A DNA stretch of 33,295 nt from an uncultured Lachnospiraceae bacterium (GCA_902797025.1 CADBRN010000066.1:1-33295), one strand, 5' to 3'. Counted from the stretch's first letter, positions 1 to 7,749 are shown. Notes: generated by a model not told the origin, from the sequence alone. Numbers and translations: made by a program.

Positions 1-73
1 ATGCATTCGCTGCATCGATTTTTTTCAGCAGGCTTGCATCAGCAAACGGGCCTTTCTTCAATGAACGAGCCAT
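1..73 (-). CDS. rpsS: 30S ribosomal protein S19 (N-terminal part, cut by window edge)
   Basis: Only the first 24 codons lie in the window. They begin MARSLKKGPFAD, the hallmark start of bacterial S19, which binds 16S rRNA in the head of the 30S subunit. The ATG is at 71-73 and a GGAGG ribosome-binding site sits seven bases upstream. It follows rplB by 21 bases on the same strand, the standard order in the S10 operon. The rest of the gene lies off the left edge. Confidence 0.95.
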   Translation of the reverse strand, partial: MARSLKKGPFADASLLKKIDAANA

Positions 74-94
74 TGGTAACCTCCTTATTATTCT

Positions 95-928
95 TTATTT
101 ACCGTTTCTTCTGCGAACGATAAACTTATCGGACTTCTTATTCTTTTTTCTTGTCTTAAGACCCATCGCAGGTTTGCCCCACGGTGTGCTCGGTCCCGGA
201 CGTCCGACCGGAGCTTTTCCTTCACCACCGCCGTGCGGATGGTCGTTCGGGTTCATGACCGAACCACGGACGGTCGGGCGGAAGCCCATGTGGCGGACAC
301 GGCCGGCCTTGCCGATTGTGACGAGGTTGTGGTCACCGTTGCCGATATTTCCGATGGTTGCGCGGCAGTTGTCCGCGATCATTCTCATCTCTCCGGAAGG
401 AAGACGAACGGTTGCGTATCCGTTCTCCTTAGCCATCAGCTGCGCGCCGACGCCGGCGGAACGAACGAGCTGTCCGCCCTTGCCCGGGTGCATCTCGATA
501 TTGTGGATCATAGTACCGACCGGGATATTTGCCAGCGGCAGGCAGTTTCCGGGACGAATTTCGGCGTTGACGCCGTTCATCACCTTCATGCCGACCTTCA
601 GGCCTTCCGGCGCAAGGATGTATGATTTCTCACCGTCTGCATAGCAGATCAGCGCGATGTTCGCGGTACGGTTCGGATCATACTCGATCGTCTTGACGGT
701 TGCCGGAACATCATCTTTGTACCGTTTGAAGTCGATCAATCTGTATTTTCTTCTGTTTCCGCCGCCGCGGTGTCTGACTGTGATTTTACCCTGATTGTTG
801 CGTCCGGAATTCTTCTTCAGTGATACAACCAGCGATTTCTCCGGCTTTGTTGCTGTGATCTCGGAAAAATCGGAGCCGGTCATATGTCTTCTGGACGGTG
901 TATATGGATTATAGGTTTTAATTCCCAT
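95..928 (-). CDS. rplB: 50S ribosomal protein L2
   Basis: L2 is a core 23S rRNA-binding protein near the peptidyl transferase centre and is needed for subunit association. The 277-residue product has the family's normal length. It shows the RNA-binding N-terminal half ([16 protein letters not shown] near residues 42-57) and the conserved C-terminal block [14 protein letters not shown] that contains the functionally important histidine. A good Shine-Dalgarno (AAAGGAG) precedes the ATG. It lies between rplW, 25 bases upstream, and rpsS, 21 bases downstream, all in one operon. Confidence 0.99.
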   Translation of the reverse strand: MGIKTYNPYTPSRRHMTGSDFSEITATKPEKSLVVSLKKNSGRNNQGKITVRHRGGGNRRKYRLIDFKRYKDDVPATVKTIEYDPNRTANIALICYADGEKSYILAPEGLKVGMKVMNGVNAEIRPGNCLPLANIPVGTMIHNIEMHPGKGGQLVRSAGVGAQLMAKENGYATVRLPSGEMRMIADNCRATIGNIGNGDHNLVTIGKAGRVRHMGFRPTVRGSVMNPNDHPHGGGEGKAPVGRPGPSTPWGKPAMGLKTRKKNKKSDKFIVRRRNGK

Positions 929-953
929 TGTCCGCTGCTCCTTTCAAATTGAA

Positions 954-1253
954 TCAAAGTCCCTCGAAGATCTCGATGTCTTTGCTGTCCTCTGTCAGAG
1001 TGACAACCGCCTTCTTCGTTTTCGGAGTAAAGCCGATCGTCATGCCGCGGCGTTTCTTTTTGCCGTTCTGATTGAGTGTGTTGACCTCGGAAACCTTGAC
1101 GCCGTCGAACATCTTCTCGACAGCTTCCCTGATCATGGTCTTATTTGCATCCGGATGTACAAGAAACGTGTACTTCTTGTATGCCATCTCATTCATGCTC
1201 TTCTCGGTAACCACCGGTTTGATGATCACGTCATAATACTGAACGTTTGCCAT
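954..1253 (-). CDS. rplW: 50S ribosomal protein L23
   Basis: L23 lines the exit of the ribosomal tunnel and is the docking site for trigger factor and SRP. The 99-residue product shows the family start ([14 protein letters not shown]) and the basic loop NGKKKRRG that contacts 23S rRNA. Its ATG shares one base with the rplD stop codon (TAATG), so translation is probably coupled. The ribosome-binding site GAGGAGG lies inside the end of rplD. Confidence 0.99.
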   Translation of the reverse strand: MANVQYYDVIIKPVVTEKSMNEMAYKKYTFLVHPDANKTMIREAVEKMFDGVKVSEVNTLNQNGKKKRRGMTIGFTPKTKKAVVTLTEDSKDIEIFEGL

Positions 1254-1873
1254 TATGCGTACACCTCCTCGATCGCCGCGACACTGCTCTTCGTCGCGAT
1301 TACGGTGTTGTGTTTCAGGATATCGAAGACATTCAGCGTGCCGGCGGAAGCGGTGACAACGCCCGGAATGTTTCTTGCAGAAAGAGCAACATTGTCGGAA
1401 TCATCCGCGATGACGACAAGCGCTTTCTCAACTTTGAGATTGTTGAGAACTTTCTGCATCTCTTTCGTCTTGATTTCCGCAAGCTTCAGCTCGTCAAGGA
1501 CAAGGAACTTGTTCTCCTGCACCTTGCTGGTCAGCGCGGACTTGAGAGCCGCTCTCTTCTCTTTTTTGTTCATCTTCTGAGAGTAATCTCTCGGAACCGG
1601 AGCGAATACGACTCCGCCGCCCTTCCACTGTGCGGCACGGATCGATCCCTGACGGGCATGACCTGTTCCCTTCTGTCTCCACGGTTTTCTTCCGCCGCCG
1701 GAAACCTCGGAACGGGTCTTCGCTTTCTGTGTGCCCTGGCGGCTGTTCGCGAGCTGCTGAACGACTGCCTTGTGGACCAGATTCTCATTTATCTCGACGC
1801 CGAACACCGCATCATTCAGATCAATGGTGCCGACTTCATTGCCTTCCATATTGTAGACTGCTACATTAGCCAT
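1253..1873 (-). CDS. rplD: 50S ribosomal protein L4
   Basis: L4 is a 23S rRNA-binding protein whose extended loop reaches the exit tunnel. In gamma-proteobacteria it is also the autogenous repressor of the S10 operon. The 206-residue product contains the loop signature [20 protein letters not shown] (residues about 61-80) and a Rossmann-like globular part. It starts 32 bases after rplC with an AAAGGAGG-type ribosome-binding site and overlaps rplW by one base. Whether L4 also controls this operon is not known; the structured leader upstream of rpsJ would be the candidate target. Confidence 0.99.
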   Translation of the reverse strand: MANVAVYNMEGNEVGTIDLNDAVFGVEINENLVHKAVVQQLANSRQGTQKAKTRSEVSGGGRKPWRQKGTGHARQGSIRAAQWKGGGVVFAPVPRDYSQKMNKKEKRAALKSALTSKVQENKFLVLDELKLAEIKTKEMQKVLNNLKVEKALVVIADDSDNVALSARNIPGVVTASAGTLNVFDILKHNTVIATKSSVAAIEEVYA

Positions 1874-1905
1874 TCTATGTTTCCTCCTTTCCGATCAGGT
1901 GTGTG

Positions 1906-2535
1906 TCAGGCTTTCACTGTCTCTTTGATCGTGACAAGACCTTTCTTCGGTCCCGGAACGGATCCCTTGACCAGAAGCAGATTGTTCTCCGCGTCTACCC
2001 TGACGATCTCAAGATTCTGTACGGTGACTTTTACCGCGCCCATCTGTCCGGGCATTCCCTTGCCCTTGAACACCTTGCTCGGATTTGAACTGGAGCCGTT
2101 GGATCCCGCATGGCGATGATATTTAGAACCGTGCGCCATGGGTCCTCTGTGCTGTCCGTGACGCTTGATCGCTCCCTGGAATCCCTTACCTTTGCTGATC
2201 GCAGTCGCGTCAATCTTGTCGCCTGCCGCAAAGATATCCGCCTTGATCTCCTGTTTCAGCTCATAGTCAGCTGCGTTCTCAAAACGGAACTCCTGGAGAT
2301 ATTTTTTATAAGAAACTTCTGCTTTGTCGAACTGACCCTTCTGCGGCTGATTGAGGAGTTTCTCTCTCGTATCGCCAAAACCTACCTGAACGGCGTTGTA
2401 TCCGTCGTTCTCCTCGGTCTTGATCTGGGTTACGACGCACGGACCAGCCTGAAGCACGGTGACCGGAGTCAGTGTTCCGTCTTCATCGAAGATCTGTGTC
2501 ATTCCGACTTTTGTTGCCAGGATTGCTTTTTTCAC
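1906..2535 (-). CDS. rplC: 50S ribosomal protein L3
   Basis: L3 is one of the first proteins to assemble on 23S rRNA and reaches toward the peptidyl transferase centre. The product has 209 residues, the usual length. It begins [16 protein letters not shown], and the L3 signature lies around [22 protein letters not shown]. The start codon is GTG (2533-2535) preceded by GGAGG at an 8-base gap, so the start is well supported. A 17-nt perfect hairpin (GAGCGC-n5-GCGCTC, 2563-2579) lies in the 69-base gap after rpsJ. Confidence 0.98.
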   Translation of the reverse strand: MKKAILATKVGMTQIFDEDGTLTPVTVLQAGPCVVTQIKTEENDGYNAVQVGFGDTREKLLNQPQKGQFDKAEVSYKKYLQEFRFENAADYELKQEIKADIFAAGDKIDATAISKGKGFQGAIKRHGQHRGPMAHGSKYHRHAGSNGSSSNPSKVFKGKGMPGQMGAVKVTVQNLEIVRVDAENNLLLVKGSVPGPKKGLVTIKETVKA

Positions 2536-2604
2536 TGTTTTTTCCTCCTGTTTTCTACAGCGGAGCGCACAGGGCGCTCATCCTAGTTAACAGCTGCGGC
2601 CAGA

Positions 2605-2922
2605 TTATCTGGTCTTCATTTTGATGTCAATATAGACACCAGCCGGCATTTCGAGTCTTGAAAGCGCATCCACCGTCTTCTGTGTCGGTGTGATGATATC
2701 AATCAGTCTCTTGTGGGTTCTCTGCTCGAACTGCTCGCGGGAATCTTTGTACTTATGTACCGCGCGAAGGATCGTGACCACTTCCTTTTTTGTCGGAAGC
2801 GGAACCGGTCCGCTGACAGCCGAGCCTGTCTTCTTCACCGTCTCGACGATTTTCGCCGCCGATGAATCGACGAGCTGATGATCATAAGCTTTCAATGTGA
2901 TTCTCATTACCTGATTTGCCAT
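2605..2922 (-). CDS. rpsJ: 30S ribosomal protein S10
   Basis: S10 assembles into the 30S head and, as NusE, is also part of transcription antitermination complexes. The product is 105 residues, with the S10 signature region [23 protein letters not shown] chose the ATG at 2920-2922 ([15 protein letters not shown]) because the GGAGG ribosome-binding site lies directly upstream. An in-frame start 24 bases earlier would place that site inside the gene. It is the first gene of the S10 operon, behind the promoter near 3190 and a leader of about 245 nt. Confidence 0.97.
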   Translation of the reverse strand: MANQVMRITLKAYDHQLVDSSAAKIVETVKKTGSAVSGPVPLPTKKEVVTILRAVHKYKDSREQFEQRTHKRLIDIITPTQKTVDALSRLEMPAGVYIDIKMKTR

Positions 2923-2962
2923 AAAAAAGTCGCCTCCTTTTCGCACTTTTTAAATCGAAGTA

Positions 2963-3133
2963 CGACAAGTGGTGACTGTACACTTCTCCGTGTGTGTCCT
3001 TATCGGAACACAGACACGTTGTCTCCGCCTTCAGCGGACATTCTATAATTGTACAGTGACTTGTCGCCAGTTTCGTGAACATGACATTTGCTCCGCGGAA
3101 AACCCGTCTCATACGGCAAATATATAAAGACGG
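2963..3133 (-). promoter_or_regulatory. Structured 5' leader of the S10 operon
   Basis: Within the transcribed leader two perfect 8-bp arms, CGACAAGT/ACTTGTCG (3059-3066 with 2963-2970) and ACTGTACA/TGTACAGT (3050-3057 with 2975-2982), stack as one long helix. A small asymmetric internal loop separates them. About 67 nt are enclosed, which contain two further possible hairpins (one with CCGC/GCGG arms near 3030, one rich in GTGT/ACAC near 3000). A separate stem CCGTCT/AGACGG (3104-3109 with 3128-3133) lies upstream. Such a leader fits autogenous control of ribosomal-protein synthesis, but I do not recognise it as a named Rfam family. Confidence 0.55.
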
Positions 3134-3173
3134 CAACCTCACGCTTCATCGCTTTCATTGTCACAACAGTCAC

Positions 3174-3202
3174 AGTATACACAATGCGGTTCCATTTTGC
3201 AA
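3174..3202 (-). promoter_or_regulatory. Sigma-A promoter of the S10 operon
   Basis: On the minus strand TTGCAA (3197-3202) and TATACT (3174-3179) are separated by 17 bases. Transcription would start near 3167, giving a leader of about 245 nt before rpsJ. Confidence 0.8.
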
Positions 3203-3282
3203 CCACTTTCTATATTTTTTTCAATAACGCTCATTCACCCTGCTATACCGGAAGAATTTCCCTCCCCGATTCAGACCGGATC

Positions 3283-3357
3283 AAAAAAGAACCTCACGCG
3301 CTCCCGTGTCGGACGTATTCCAGTCCTCCGCCCTGCGGGAGCATTCGTGAGGTTCTT
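3283..3357 (-). terminator. Long intrinsic terminator after the signal-peptidase-like gene
   Basis: A perfect 12-bp outer stem (AAGAACCTCACG with CGTGAGGTTCTT) and an inner 7-bp stem (GCTCCCG/CGGGAGC) enclose a 29-nt loop. On the minus strand the outer stem is followed by a run of T (3283-3288). It lies about 47 bases after the stop codon of the gene ending at 3405 and isolates it from the S10 promoter. The size and the structured loop are unusual for a plain terminator. Confidence 0.7.
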
Positions 3358-3404
3358 CAATTCTTATCCGATGCGGACAATCGCCGCATTTTGCATCCCC
3401 GCAA

Positions 3405-4403
3405 TCAGATGCAGTCCGAATAGTCGATCAGCTTGATTCCCGTTCCTTCATCTTCGTGTATCTCCGGCTCATCGCCGTCCTTTCTCGCCTTCTCCATGAA
3501 TTCATCCGCGGTGCGAATCGGAATTGCAAGCTCGATTTCGCCGCTCTTCGGCGTCGTCGTACGCTCCTTCACCTTTGGGTGCTGTACATTTTTCGTCGCG
3601 GTATCGATCTGTCTTCCCTCCAGTGCCGCTTCAAGGGCTGCCTGAACATTCGGAAGCCCGTCCGTCTTAACTGCATCCTCTTCATCCGGGGCAGCCTTCG
3701 GACCCTGCTCGCGGACCGGCGTTTCGGAATCTTCATGATCCGGGAAAACGCGTCCCGTGACGGCGCCTTTCAGGTTCGAGATAAACTCCTCGCCTTCCCC
3801 TTCGACGGGGAATGCATCCGATGAATCCTTCCGGCCGCTCTCATCGCCGAGTTCCGCGTTGAACTTTTCTGTCTTCTTCTTCTCAAGCGACGTGAAGTAA
3901 TCGTCATCCTCACCGCTCTCGTCCTCCTCGTCCTCCTCGCTGCGTCTGAGCACTTCCGAGATAATGAAGAGTATGACGAGAATGAGCAGCACCCCGCCAA
4001 GTATCATCAGACCGGTCATCGACTGCGTCGCGATGAACAAATAACCGATAAAGGGAACTGTGAACACGATCTTGCGGACCGTATCACCGTTTGCCTGAAG
4101 TTTCTGTTCCGACGCCTCTGCGCTCTCGGAAGCGATGATCACGTCATCCGTGCTGTCATATTCTTTCACGATGTAGGAGTCGATCTCATCGTTGTCGCCG
4201 GCATGGAGAAAGTGATCTCCTGCCGCGAGATCGGCGGGCGCGGTCGATTTCGCGTATACAACCGTACCACGGTCGAGATTGCCCGACCCGTTCTGGATGA
4301 CTACCGTATCGATTCCGAACAACGGCGGAAGCAACAGGGCCGCGCCGCATGCAATCAGCAAAATCAATATAATTCGAACAAGGACTCTCAAAAATTTAGA
4401 CAT
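3405..4403 (-). CDS. Degenerate S26 (SipW-like) signal-peptidase-like membrane protein
   Basis: Two membrane segments are visible (about residues 6-29 and 122-152) around an extracytoplasmic domain. A long, very acidic cytoplasmic tail follows (residues 155-332, including SEEDEEDESGEDDD). The layout and local motifs match SipW-type signal peptidase I: NGS then DRGTVVYAK (38-52) aligns with the catalytic SGSMEP...G-S-VVY region, and KIVFTVPFIGYL (111-122) matches the strand before the second membrane helix. The expected ME after the serine is missing, and the segment that should carry the catalytic histidine reads DSYIVKEYD. Activity is therefore doubtful; Ser40 may remain. The start has CAGGAGAG upstream and a strong promoter. 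The tail suggests an interaction or scaffold role, which is inference. Confidence 0.6.
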   Translation of the reverse strand: MSKFLRVLVRIILILLIACGAALLLPPLFGIDTVVIQNGSGNLDRGTVVYAKSTAPADLAAGDHFLHAGDNDEIDSYIVKEYDSTDDVIIASESAEASEQKLQANGDTVRKIVFTVPFIGYLFIATQSMTGLMILGGVLLILVILFIISEVLRRSEEDEEDESGEDDDYFTSLEKKKTEKFNAELGDESGRKDSSDAFPVEGEGEEFISNLKGAVTGRVFPDHEDSETPVREQGPKAAPDEEDAVKTDGLPNVQAALEAALEGRQIDTATKNVQHPKVKERTTTPKSGEIELAIPIRTADEFMEKARKDGDEPEIHEDEGTGIKLIDYSDCI

Positions 4404-4439
4404 AATGCTCTCCTGAACTGATAATCATATTCGGATGTA

Positions 4440-4468
4440 ATTATAACGCACAGGGATCCTTATTGCAA
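4440..4468 (-). promoter_or_regulatory. Sigma-A promoter of the signal-peptidase-like gene
   Basis: On the minus strand TTGCAA (4463-4468), 17 bases, TATAAT (4440-4445). The -35 hexamer is palindromic and is shared with the divergent plus-strand promoter. Confidence 0.82.
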
Positions 4469-4492
4469 GAATTGAAGAAACGCGTGTATAAT
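4463..4492 (+). promoter_or_regulatory. Sigma-A promoter of the GNAT gene
   Basis: TTGCAA (4463-4468), 18 bases, TATAAT (4487-4492). The start point would be near 4499, leaving a leader of under 20 nt with GGAGG at 4505-4509 before the ATG at 4516. Confidence 0.75.
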
Positions 4493-4515
4493 GGGCAGGA
4501 ATTCGGAGGTACAAC

Positions 4516-5298
4516 ATGAACGGCAAAATCAAAACGATCGAAGATCTGTCGCTGAACGCGTGGCCTTCTCATCAGATCCAGTACTACGACGGATGGCTGC
4601 TGCGTTTTTCATATTTTTACACGCACCGCACAAACAGCGTGGAGCAGGTCGGTACATCGACGATTCCCAGGGAACAGAAAATCCGATACTGCGAGGAGGA
4701 GTATGCAAAATGGGGCACACCCGCTATTTTCAAGATCACCCCTCTCATAGACAGCTCCTTTGACGACCTTCTCGAGGCGCGCGGTTACGTGATCGAACAC
4801 CGTACCATCGTAATGGTCCGCGACGGCCTCCCGGATCTCGGGAACGATACCTCCGGCCGTTTTGGAACAGTCCGTCACCGGGAGTACGGCGGGGTACGCC
4901 TCACCTGCTCCGCATTCATCCCGGACGCCTGGATCGACGCACTCTTCGCTCTGAAGAACACCACGAACATCATGCACCGGGCCGTCGTCCCGTCCATGTA
5001 TCGGGCGATCCCGAAGGAAACACTCTGCATACAGGTTCGCGACGGAAAACGGTTTATCGGTACCGGGCTGGGTATTCTCGACCGGAACTTCGTGGGGGTC
5101 TACGCGATTCACGTCCACCCGGATTACAGAAGGAAGGGGATCGCGCGCCAGATCGTTTCCATGATACTCGAGGAAGCCGCGCACCGCGGCATCACGGGAG
5201 CGTACCTGCAGGTCGTCAGCGATAACGAACCGGCAAAAAATCTCTACCGTGGCCTCGGATTCCGGGAATTCTATGAATATTGGTTCCGGGTCCGTTAG
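4516..5298 (+). CDS. GNAT family N-acetyltransferase
   Basis: The C-terminal half (about residues 125-258) is a GNAT domain. It has the acetyl-CoA pyrophosphate-binding loop RRKGIA at 205-210 after strand VYAIHVHPDY, and the typical end NEPAKNLYRGLGF. The N-terminal 110 residues form an extra domain (INxWP-like start, YYDGWLLRFS, IFKITP) seen in a two-domain GNAT subgroup. It would acetylate an amino group of a small molecule, peptide or protein; the substrate cannot be told. The start is fixed by GGAGG six bases upstream. It is a single-gene unit, divergent from the signal-peptidase-like gene, and its stop overlaps the DUF1858 gene by four bases tail to tail. Confidence 0.85.
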   Translation: MNGKIKTIEDLSLNAWPSHQIQYYDGWLLRFSYFYTHRTNSVEQVGTSTIPREQKIRYCEEEYAKWGTPAIFKITPLIDSSFDDLLEARGYVIEHRTIVMVRDGLPDLGNDTSGRFGTVRHREYGGVRLTCSAFIPDAWIDALFALKNTTNIMHRAVVPSMYRAIPKETLCIQVRDGKRFIGTGLGILDRNFVGVYAIHVHPDYRRKGIARQIVSMILEEAAHRGITGAYLQVVSDNEPAKNLYRGLGFREFYEYWFRVR

Positions 5299-5504
5299 AG
5301 TACGGACAGAAAATCGTTGATGCGGTCGACGAGATTGTCGATCTGATCATCGGTCATTCCATGCACGCCGCCTGCCTGCTCCAGCGTTTCGCCCGGAGCC
5401 GCTCCGCACGTCACACAGTGCATCCCCTCTCTCACCAGGATATTCGGGATCATCGGATCGACGGTCATCAATTCTGCGATCGTCATGTTTTTGTTGATTT
5501 TCAA
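5295..5504 (-). CDS. DUF1858 / hybrid-cluster-associated redox disulfide domain protein
   Basis: The product (69 residues from the chosen start) is a single DUF1858 domain. It begins KINKNMTIAELM, then has the signature GMHCVTCGAAPGETLEQA with a CxxC pair, then VHGM. Family members are small proteins proposed to form a redox-active disulfide, often near hybrid-cluster or other iron-sulfur proteins. I prefer the TTG start at 5502-5504, which has GGAGG at an 8-base gap and gives the family's usual length. An upstream GTG at 5576 would add 24 unconserved residues and has no visible ribosome-binding site. It sits next to a divergent ferredoxin gene, which suggests a redox role. Confidence 0.8.
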   Translation of the reverse strand: MKINKNMTIAELMTVDPMIPNILVREGMHCVTCGAAPGETLEQAGGVHGMTDDQIDNLVDRINDFLSVL

Positions 5505-5615
5505 TTTTCCTGCCTCCGTATCATTTGCGGTAACAATGTCTTTTGACTCCGCCATCATTTGTATTAAATTTTGCACTTGTATTGTCCGAGCTGTTCGTAT
5601 ACAATAAACATAATT

Positions 5616-5646
5616 GGTAATAAATATTACCTGCTCTTACTATAAT
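5616..5646 (+). promoter_or_regulatory. Ferredoxin promoter region with palindrome
   Basis: A consensus -10 TATAAT lies at 5641-5646, 24 bases before the ATG. No good -35 is seen at the right distance; TTGGTA at 5614 is 21 bases away. Instead a perfect inverted repeat GGTAAT-AAAT-ATTACC (5616-5631) covers the -35 region, as expected for an activator or repressor site. Confidence 0.5.
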
Positions 5647-5669
5647 ATATACTAAAGGAGGATTTGACA

Positions 5670-5843
5670 ATGGCTAGAGTTATTTCTGACGCATGTGTAT
5701 CCTGCGGAACCTGCGAGAGCGAATGCCCGGTAGGCGCGATCCACAGCGGAGATACTCAGTACGAGATCGATGCAGATTCGTGCATCGACTGCGGAGCTTG
5801 CGAGAGCGTATGCCCGACCGGTGCTATTTCTGCAGCTGACTGA
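5670..5843 (+). CDS. 2[4Fe-4S] bacterial-type ferredoxin
   Basis: This 57-residue protein is a classic clostridial ferredoxin. It has two CxxCxxCxxxCP motifs, at residues 9-20 (CVSCGTCESECP) and 38-49 (CIDCGACESVCP), arranged as an internal duplication. It carries electrons between low-potential enzymes such as 2-oxoacid:ferredoxin oxidoreductases and hydrogenases. The start is set by AAAGGAGG eight bases upstream. It stands alone between its own -10 element and an intrinsic terminator 25 bases after the stop. The IorAB enzyme encoded further right would be one plausible electron donor, but the pairing is not shown by the sequence. Confidence 0.97.
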   Translation: MARVISDACVSCGTCESECPVGAIHSGDTQYEIDADSCIDCGACESVCPTGAISAAD

Positions 5844-5868
5844 TCGATACAAAACGGAATGATTTCCG

Positions 5869-5902
5869 AAAAAACGGACTGGCATCTGTCAGTCCGTTTT
5901 TT
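5869..5902. terminator. Bidirectional intrinsic terminator between ferredoxin and dnaB
   Basis: Stem CGGACTG/CAGTCCG with an 8-nt loop, flanked by six A on one side and six T on the other. It can stop the ferredoxin transcript on the plus strand and the gdpP-rplI-dnaB transcript on the minus strand. Confidence 0.9.
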
Positions 5903-5949
5903 ATATTTCCTTCCGCAGATTCCGTATCTGCCGACCGGACCGCTGCAAA

Positions 5950-7299
5950 TCAGCGGCCGCGGTCACGTTCTGCGCTCATAAATTTCGTATAATCCGGCAG
6001 CCACACGAGATTGACGGTCCCGATCGGACCGTTTCGCTGTTTTGCGATAATAACTTCGCAGATGCCCTTCATCTCGGAATCTTTGTGATAATAGTCGTCA
6101 CGGTACAGGAACATGACGACGTCCGCATCCTGCTCGATCGCCCCCGATTCACGCAGATCCGAAAGAATCGGCCGGTGATCTCCGGTTCTCTGCTCAACCG
6201 CCCGGCTCAGCTGGGAGAGCGCGACGACCGGAACATCCAGTTCCCGCGCAAGCGCCTTGAGCGACCGCGAAATCTCCGAAATTTCCTGCTGTCTCGAGTC
6301 CGACCCCCGGCTTCCCGATCCGCTCATCAGCTGGAGGTAGTCGATCATCACAATATCCAGTCCGTGCTCGAGCTTGTACTTTCTGCACTTCGTCCGAAGT
6401 TCCCGGACCGGAAGGCCCGGCGTGTCGTCGATGATCAGATTGGAACCTCCGATCACGGATGCCGCGTCGACCAGACGCGCCCACTCCTCGTCGCTGAGAT
6501 TTCCGTTCCGGATGTTCTGGGAGTCGACACGCGCTTCCATCGCAAGAAGCCGGTTCATCAGCTGCCCCTTGGACATCTCGAGACTGAAAATAGCGACATG
6601 CTTGTTCTTCCGGAACGCCATATATTCAGCCATGTTCAGGACAAATGCCGTCTTACCCATCGAGGGCCGGGCAGCGACAAGAATCAGATCCGATTTCTGC
6701 AGTCCCGATGTCTTGTAATCCAGATCCGCAAAACCGGTCGAGATGCCTGTCACATTGCCGGTGGTTCGCGAAGCCTTCTCGATCGTATTGAGCGTGTCGA
6801 CGACAACCTGGCGGATCGGAACGAATTCGCTTGTGTTCCGCTGCTCAAAAATCCGGAACATATTCTTTTCGGACTCATCCAGAATATCCTCGACGGGCTG
6901 GCTGTCCTCATAAGCAAGGTTCTCAACACTCTGGGCCTCACGGATCAGACTGCGCAGCGTCGACTTCTCCTTGACGATTTTCGAATAATACTTGATATTC
7001 GCAGAGGTTGCGACAGCGCCCAGCAGGTCACGCACAAATTCCATGTCCGCAATTTCCGGAGCGGAATTCTTCTTTCGAAGCTCGTTCTGCAGCGTAACGA
7101 GATCCACTTTCGTGCCGCGATTATACAGCTCGGTCATCGCCCCGAAGACGACCCCGTACTGCTTCTGATAGAAGTCATCCGGCGTCAGGATCTCAGATGC
7201 TGTCATGATCGCGTCTCCGTCGATCAGCATCGATCCCAGAACCGATTTCTCGGCTTCGTCGTTGTGCGGCATAATTCTCTTTGCGGATGAATCATCCAT
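5950..7299 (-). CDS. dnaB: Replicative DNA helicase DnaB
   Basis: The 449-residue product has the two-part layout of DnaB. An N-terminal primase-interacting domain (residues about 8-110, starting MPHNDEAEKSVLGSML) is followed by a RecA-like helicase domain. Walker A is ARPSMGKTAF (about 207-216) and Walker B is IVMIDYLQLM. The sensor/arginine region is QEISEISRSLKALARELDVPV, then ALSQLSRAVEQR. As a hexamer it unwinds DNA at the fork and recruits primase. It begins three bases after the rplI stop and ends in the bidirectional terminator. A small hairpin (CCGCTG-n5-CAGCGG) covers its stop codon. Confidence 0.98.
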   Translation of the reverse strand: MDDSSAKRIMPHNDEAEKSVLGSMLIDGDAIMTASEILTPDDFYQKQYGVVFGAMTELYNRGTKVDLVTLQNELRKKNSAPEIADMEFVRDLLGAVATSANIKYYSKIVKEKSTLRSLIREAQSVENLAYEDSQPVEDILDESEKNMFRIFEQRNTSEFVPIRQVVVDTLNTIEKASRTTGNVTGISTGFADLDYKTSGLQKSDLILVAARPSMGKTAFVLNMAEYMAFRKNKHVAIFSLEMSKGQLMNRLLAMEARVDSQNIRNGNLSDEEWARLVDAASVIGGSNLIIDDTPGLPVRELRTKCRKYKLEHGLDIVMIDYLQLMSGSGSRGSDSRQQEISEISRSLKALARELDVPVVALSQLSRAVEQRTGDHRPILSDLRESGAIEQDADVVMFLYRDDYYHKDSEMKGICEVIIAKQRNGPIGTVNLVWLPDYTKFMSAERDRGR

Positions 7300-7302
7300 T
7301 CT

Positions 7303-7749
7303 TTATGCCTCTGTCACGTTGATCTTGATATTCGCCGTCACCTGAGGATGAAGACGGATCGCAACCGTCGCTGCCCCGAGTTCCTTGATCGGGGCCGTCA
7401 TCTGGATCTTCTTCTTGTCCAGGTCAAACCCGCACTGTTCCTTCGCCGCCTCAACAATTTCCTTCGCGGAGATGGATCCGAATGCGCGGCCGCCCTCTCC
7501 GACCTTGATTGTCATCTGCAGCGTACTCTTTTCGATCTGTCCCGCCAGATCTTTCGCCGCCGCCAGTGTCTCCGCCGCCAGTTTCTCTTCATGCGCGGTC
7601 TGAAGCTTCAGATCATTCAGTGTCTTCGGCGTCGCCTCAACCCCGAGTTTTTTCGGAAGAAGCATATTGCGCGCATATCCGTCACTTACCTTGACGACAT
7701 CGCCGCGTTTGCCAAGTGTCTTTACATCCTGCAGCAAAATAACTTTCAT
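7303..7749 (-). CDS. rplI: 50S ribosomal protein L9
   Basis: L9 is a two-domain 23S rRNA-binding protein linked by a long helix. The 148-residue product shows the N-terminal signature MKVILLQDVKTLGKRGD and GYARNMLLPKKLG, the lysine/alanine-rich connecting helix (residues 41-75) and the C-terminal domain. Its ATG shares one base with the gdpP stop (TGATG), so translation is probably coupled. The gdpP-rplI-dnaB order is a conserved Firmicutes arrangement. Confidence 0.99.
   Translation of the reverse strand: MKVILLQDVKTLGKRGDVVKVSDGYARNMLLPKKLGVEATPKTLNDLKLQTAHEEKLAAETLAAAKDLAGQIEKSTLQMTIKVGEGGRAFGSISAKEIVEAAKEQCGFDLDKKKIQMTAPIKELGAATVAIRLHPQVTANIKINVTEA

Noticed and set aside
1247-2119. 290-codon open frame on the plus strand
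   Set aside because: It is antisense to rplD and rplC and its translation has no recognisable domain; it is a GC-driven shadow frame.
3088-3423. Plus-strand open frame in the rpsJ upstream region
   Set aside because: It crosses the S10 promoter and the long terminator, has no ribosome-binding site and gives a low-quality translation.
6085-7290. 401-codon open frame on the plus strand
   Set aside because: It lies fully antisense to dnaB, whose Walker motifs are intact, and its protein is Arg/His/Leu-rich without a domain.
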